Assembly: GCF_027947535.2 (NCBI RefSeq)
Contig: NZ_JAAGKO020000023.1
Coordinates: 60,484 to 124,483 of the forward strand
Length of the DNA: 64,000 bases
Origin: Streptantibioticus silvisoli
GTDB lineage: Bacteria > Actinomycetota > Actinomycetes > Streptomycetales > Streptomycetaceae
Direction of reading: 5' to 3'
Positions within the stretch are counted from its first letter, which is position 1. Every line of letters begins with the position of its first letter. The notes under the pieces are model-generated. The model ran no database searches. It had not been told where the DNA came from and was given only the letters and a program-made list of their open reading frames with translations. This document shows, piece by piece, positions 60,284 through 64,000 of the stretch. A program made the position numbers and the translations under genes.

Positions 60284-63004
60284 TCAGTCGCCGTGCGGGT
60301 CGGGGAGGGACTGGTCGGCCCAGATGACCTTGCCGGAGTCGGTGGGCCGGGTGCCCCAGCGGCGGCTGAGCCGGGCCACCAGCATCAGGCCGCGGCCGCC
60401 CTCGTCGTCGGTGCGGGCGCGGCGCAGCTGCGGGAAGGTGCTGGACCGGTCGGACACCTCGACGATCAGGGTCTCGGCCAGGATGAGCCGCAGCCGCAGC
60501 GGCCCGCTGGCGTGCCGGATGGCGTTGGTGATCAGTTCGCTGACCACGATCTCGGTGGTGAACGCCAGCTCGTCCAGCCCCCACACGGCGAGCCGGCCGG
60601 CGGTCAGGTTCCGGGCGGCGGCGACGGCGGCCGGGTCCGGCGGGAAGTCGTAGGTGGCGACCGCCGCGGGGTCGAGGGCGCGGCTGCGGGCGATGAGCAG
60701 GGCGACGTCGTCCTCGGGCGGCTGCGGCAGCAGGCCGGCCAGTACGGCGTCGCAGCGTTCGCGCGGTGAGCCGGCCGACGCGGACAGGGCGTCGACGAGT
60801 TCGGCGATGCCCACGTCGATGTCGCGGTCCCGGCGCTCGACGAGGCCGTCGGTGTACAGCGCGAGCAGGCTGCCCTCCGCGAGCAGCACCTCGTGGTGCT
60901 CGAACGGCAGCCCGCCCAGCCCCAGCGGCGGGCCCGGTGGCACATCGAGCACCCGGGCGGTGCCGTCGGGGTCGATCAGGACCGGCGGCGGATGCCCGGC
61001 GCTGGCGATCGTGCACAGCCGCGAGACCGGGTCGTAGACGACGTACAGGCAGGTCGCGCCGGTGTCGCCGCCCGCCTCGCCGGTCTCGTGGTCGGGTTCG
61101 GCGTCGTAGGGCCGGGTGACGATGTCGTCCAGGCGGCTGAGCAGTTCGCCGGGCGGCGGTTCCAGGTCCGCCAGGGCCCGTACGGTGGCCCGCATGCGTC
61201 CCATGGCCGCCGACGCCCGCACCCCGTGGCCGACGACGTCGCCGGCCACCAGCGCCACCCGGGCGCCGGACAGCGGGATGACCTCGCACCAGTCGCCGCC
61301 CACCCCGAGACGTTCGTCGGCCGGCAGGTAGCGCCCGGCGACGTCGACGGCGACGGTGTGCGGCAGCCGCCGGGGCAGCAGGCTGTTCTGGAGGGTCAGC
61401 GCGGTGTCGCGTTCCCGGGTGTAGCGCAGGGCGTTGTCCAGCGAGACGGCGGCGCGGGCGGTGATCTCCTCGGCCAGCAGCAGGTCGTCGTCGGCGAACG
61501 GCTCGGGCGAGCGGTGCCGGGAGAACACGGCCACCCCGAGGGTCGCGCCGCGGGCCGCCATCGGCACGACCATCACCGAGTGCATGTCGTACGTCAGATT
61601 GGCGGACCGGCGCTCCTCGCTCATCGGCTCCCAGGGCAGGGTGCCGGTCTCCGCGTCACGGCAGAACAGCATCGAGTCGCCGGTGGCCATGACGCGGGCC
61701 CGCACCGAGTCGGCCGGGTGCGTCTCGGTCTCCCCCCGGGCCAGCACCGACTCGGGACTGCCGGGCAGCGCCGAGTGGTACGCCACTCGGCGCAACGCCA
61801 CCGATCCGGAGGTGAAGCCGGTGCGCGGTCCGCGTTCGCCCAGCGCGGAGACCAGCAGGTCGACGGTGACGAAGTCGGCCATCGCCGGCACGAGCGCCTC
61901 GGCCAGTTCCTGCGCGGTCAGGTCGACGTCCAGCGTGCTGCCGATGTGGCCGGCCGCCTGGTTCGACAGCAGCAGCCGGGTCCGCGCCCGGTGCTGGTCG
62001 GTGATGTCGACGCCCAGCGAGGTCAGGCCCCTGACCCGGCCGGCGGCGTCCGTCAGCGGGGTGAGGACGACCACCCAGACCCGGTCGCGGACCCCCGGCA
62101 GCGGTCCGCCGGTCTCCCACCGCAGCTGCTCACCGGTTTCGACGGCCCGGCGCATCAGGCGTTCCATGTCGGCGCCCGGCCCTTCGGCGCTCAGCTCGGA
62201 CGGCCGCCGCCCGATCATCTCGCCGACCGACCGCGCCCACAGCCGCCCCGCCTCGTCGTCGGCCCACACGTACCGCAGGTCGGTGTCGAGGACGGCCGCG
62301 GCGATCGGCAACTGCCGCAGGGCACGCTCCACGGCTCCGGACCCGACGCGCTCGTCCCGGGGGGTGATGACGACGAGCCGGCGCGGAGCGGCCCTCTTGC
62401 GGCGGGGGACGGCGGGGGCGGCGCTGTCCCGGGCGCTGCTGTCCTGCGCCGGGTCGACGTGGGCGGGGTCGGCTTGCGGGTCGCTGTGCTGCGCCGGGTC
62501 GGCTTGGGCGGGGTCGACGTGGGCGGGAGCGTCCCGTACGGGGGCGTCGTGGGCGGAGGCGTCGTGGGCGGAGGCGTCCTGCGGGTGGGCGTCCTGCGCC
62601 TTGCCGGCGGGGTCGGGCCTCTCCGGGGCGGTCACGCCGGGGAGGTTGTGGACGGCGAGGTGGACGGCGATGCGGCCGCCGTCGCGGCAGCGGAAGAAGG
62701 CGGCGCCGTCCCGGATGACGTCGGCCGGGCGTACCGCGCCGGAGGGGCGGTCGGCGGCGGTGGAGGGGTCCGCCTCGGCGATCAGGTCGCGCAACGGGTG
62801 GCCGACGACCTCGCCGGCCCGGTGCCCGAGCAGCCCCTCCGCGCCGGGGGTCCAGAGGGTGACCAGGCCGTTCGCGTCGAGCACCGCCACGGCAGCGGGC
62901 GTTTCGCCGTCCGACATGCCCGGTGGTCCGCCGCCCGCGCCGGCCGCCGCCCGGCCGCCCAGCAGCCCCTGAAGAGCGGCGAGGGCGGCGGCGTGGTCGG
63001 TCAC
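60284..63004 (-). CDS. PAS-PAS-GAF-SpoIIE phosphatase with HATPase anti-sigma-kinase domain
   Basis: The ~906-residue protein has PAS 1 (~40-130, AVAVLDANGLVTLWTPGAEGLLG), a repetitive linker (~135-200, DASAHDA and DPAQADPAQ units), PAS 2 (~225-345, LDTDLRYVWADDEAGRLW), GAF (~365-545), a SpoIIE/PP2C phosphatase (~560-765, GGDWCEVIPL, VAGDVVGHGVRASAAM, LYTDGLVERRD) and a C-terminal HATPase (~775-900, ELITNAIRHASG, DEGGRGLMLV). This layout is a stand-alone partner-switching regulator that can both dephosphorylate an anti-anti-sigma factor and act as an anti-sigma kinase. GTG 63004 is the best start; no clear ribosome site. Confidence 0.92.
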   Translation of the reverse strand: MTDHAAALAALQGLLGGRAAAGAGGGPPGMSDGETPAAVAVLDANGLVTLWTPGAEGLLGHRAGEVVGHPLRDLIAEADPSTAADRPSGAVRPADVIRDGAAFFRCRDGGRIAVHLAVHNLPGVTAPERPDPAGKAQDAHPQDASAHDASAHDAPVRDAPAHVDPAQADPAQHSDPQADPAHVDPAQDSSARDSAAPAVPRRKRAAPRRLVVITPRDERVGSGAVERALRQLPIAAAVLDTDLRYVWADDEAGRLWARSVGEMIGRRPSELSAEGPGADMERLMRRAVETGEQLRWETGGPLPGVRDRVWVVVLTPLTDAAGRVRGLTSLGVDITDQHRARTRLLLSNQAAGHIGSTLDVDLTAQELAEALVPAMADFVTVDLLVSALGERGPRTGFTSGSVALRRVAYHSALPGSPESVLARGETETHPADSVRARVMATGDSMLFCRDAETGTLPWEPMSEERRSANLTYDMHSVMVVPMAARGATLGVAVFSRHRSPEPFADDDLLLAEEITARAAVSLDNALRYTRERDTALTLQNSLLPRRLPHTVAVDVAGRYLPADERLGVGGDWCEVIPLSGARVALVAGDVVGHGVRASAAMGRMRATVRALADLEPPPGELLSRLDDIVTRPYDAEPDHETGEAGGDTGATCLYVVYDPVSRLCTIASAGHPPPVLIDPDGTARVLDVPPGPPLGLGGLPFEHHEVLLAEGSLLALYTDGLVERRDRDIDVGIAELVDALSASAGSPRERCDAVLAGLLPQPPEDDVALLIARSRALDPAAVATYDFPPDPAAVAAARNLTAGRLAVWGLDELAFTTEIVVSELITNAIRHASGPLRLRLILAETLIVEVSDRSSTFPQLRRARTDDEGGRGLMLVARLSRRWGTRPTDSGKVIWADQSLPDPHGD

Positions 63005-63167
63005 GCTTGCCAGTCTGATGACCACACAAAAGCAAAGCAAACGGAAAAATGCTCCCCTCAGCGGTCACACCAGCCGCACGCCGCCGCACGCCCCACGCGC
63101 ACCGGCCCCGCCGCACGCCGCCACACACCCCGCCGGACACCCCGCACCCAGCGCGCCGCGTCTCCCG

Positions 63168-63900
63168 TCAGCGCGGCAAGCGGGCCGTCACCGTTCGGCG
63201 GTCGTCGTGGGTGCCGGTATCCAGGGCGCCGCCGAGCAGTACGAGTCGTTCGCGCAGGCCGGTGCGGCCGTGGCCGCCGTTGACGGTGGCGAAGCCGGTC
63301 GCGGGGGCCGGGCCGGACCGGGAGTTGCCGACAGTGAGGGTGACGTGGGTGTCGTCGTGGTCCAGCGCCGGGTCGACCGGGCGGCCGGGGGCGTGCTGGG
63401 CGGCGTTGGCCAGGGGTTCCTGCGCGACCCGCAGCAGTACGAGGGCGCCGGCGGCGGACAGCGCGGCACTCCCGGTGCTCGTGCGCAGGGTGACGTCCGT
63501 GTGGTGGCGGGTGCGATGCGCCGCGGTCAGGGCGGACAGCTCCTCGTCCAGGTCCATCACGCTGTCGGACCGCAGCGCGTGCACCGCGCGGCGAGTCTCG
63601 GCCAGCCCGTCCGCGCCATCCGCCGGACAGCGGCGCGCCGGTCACCACCGCCACGACCGCGGCACCGGCCGCGATCCAGCCGACCGACGGCCGGGGTTGG
63701 GCACCCGCCTCCACCGTCGCGACCACGAGCAGCGCCGGCGTCATGCTGTGGTCCGGGTACGGGCACATGAGTCCGGCCGCCACCGCCATCACGCCGAGCG
63801 CCGGTGTGATCAACGCCGGACGCGGCATCCGGTCCGGGCCGGTCCGTTCGGCCAGCACCCGCACCAGCAGCGCGACGCCGCAGAGTGCGTAGGCCACCAC
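63168..63900 (-). pseudogene. sensor histidine kinase, decayed (internal deletion and frameshift)
   Basis: Reading leftwards from about 63900, one frame encodes membrane helices (ALCGVALLVRVLAERTG, ALITPALGVMAVAAGLM, VGWIAAGAAVVAVVTGAPL). Near 63630 the coding continues in another frame as DGLAETRRAVHALRSDS..., leading to the ATPase domain (LRVAQEPLANAAQHAPG and GGHGRTGLRERLVLLGGAL) and a stop at 63168. The DHp helix with the phospho-accepting His, which should lie between them, is missing. This matches a NarL-type two-component kinase after deletion and frameshift. The N-terminus may also be incomplete; no response regulator is in view. Confidence 0.75.
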
Positions 63901-64000
63901 GGTGGAAGCGGCTCACCCGACTCCGGCGGATCGTCGAACGCGCGGCTGCCCGGGACCGCGGGCGGAGCGGCCGTCGGGGCAGACCGGACCGGGGCAGGAT

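Overview
This window is very GC-rich DNA. Most genes have third-position G/C, many start with GTG, and genes within operons often overlap by four bases (GTGA or ATGA). The gene content (isorenieratene-type carotenoid cluster, HxlR and TetR regulators, a SpoIIE-type PAS/GAF phosphatase, NlpC/P60-like and RDD proteins, a GH13 alpha-amylase of streptomycete type) points to a Streptomyces or close relative. I saw no tRNA, rRNA, CRISPR array, integrase or intact transposase.

Layout. 0-4.5 kb: a cut-off fructosamine-kinase-like gene and a low-molecular-weight tyrosine phosphatase face a pnuC-nadR NAD-salvage operon, followed by an unassigned conserved-looking gene. 5-10.3 kb: two tandem secreted paralogues with a beta-propeller followed by one or two LamG domains. 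10.5-25.4 kb: an exopolysaccharide locus with a polyprenyl-phosphate sugar transferase, GDP-fucose genes (gmd, fcl), a WcaF-like acetyltransferase, two GT4 glycosyltransferases (one WcaI-like), a Wzy-like polymerase, a Wzz-like protein fused to a degenerate tyrosine-kinase domain, a Wzx-like flippase, a Tat-type beta-helix lipoprotein, and a CDP-alcohol phosphotransferase next to a TagD-like cytidylyltransferase. The gene set resembles the enterobacterial colanic-acid system transplanted to a Gram-positive.

25.4-29.8 kb: secreted alpha-amylase, a ketopantoate-reductase-like gene with an HxlR regulator, then a large array of ~83-105 bp hairpin repeats. 29.8-38.8 kb: divergent carotenoid operons crtY-crtT-crtU (minus) and crtE-crtI-crtB-Rieske (plus), which together would convert FPP to isorenieratene; a perfect 26-bp palindrome sits between them. 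38.9-45.4 kb: aldo/keto reductase with a 10-bp phased repeat upstream, a molybdate operon (HTH-Mop protein, ModA, ModB-ModC fusion), a DUF4126-like membrane protein and the rRNA methyltransferase RlmG.

45.8-58 kb is a mosaic of small accessory units: a DUF3291-like protein, a 16-copy 8-bp perfect repeat, TetR, a divergent HxlR/MFS efflux pair, an AT-richer islet with two small genes, an ABM-domain protein, a Mut7-C RNase-like protein, a secreted phospholipase-D-like protein, a DUF3533-like membrane protein, a divergent LysR/EamA pair, and a class A beta-lactamase-like protein whose active site is altered. 58-64 kb: RDD protein, a secreted NlpC/P60-like protein, a large PAS-GAF-SpoIIE-HATPase phosphatase, and a decayed sensor histidine kinase at the right edge.
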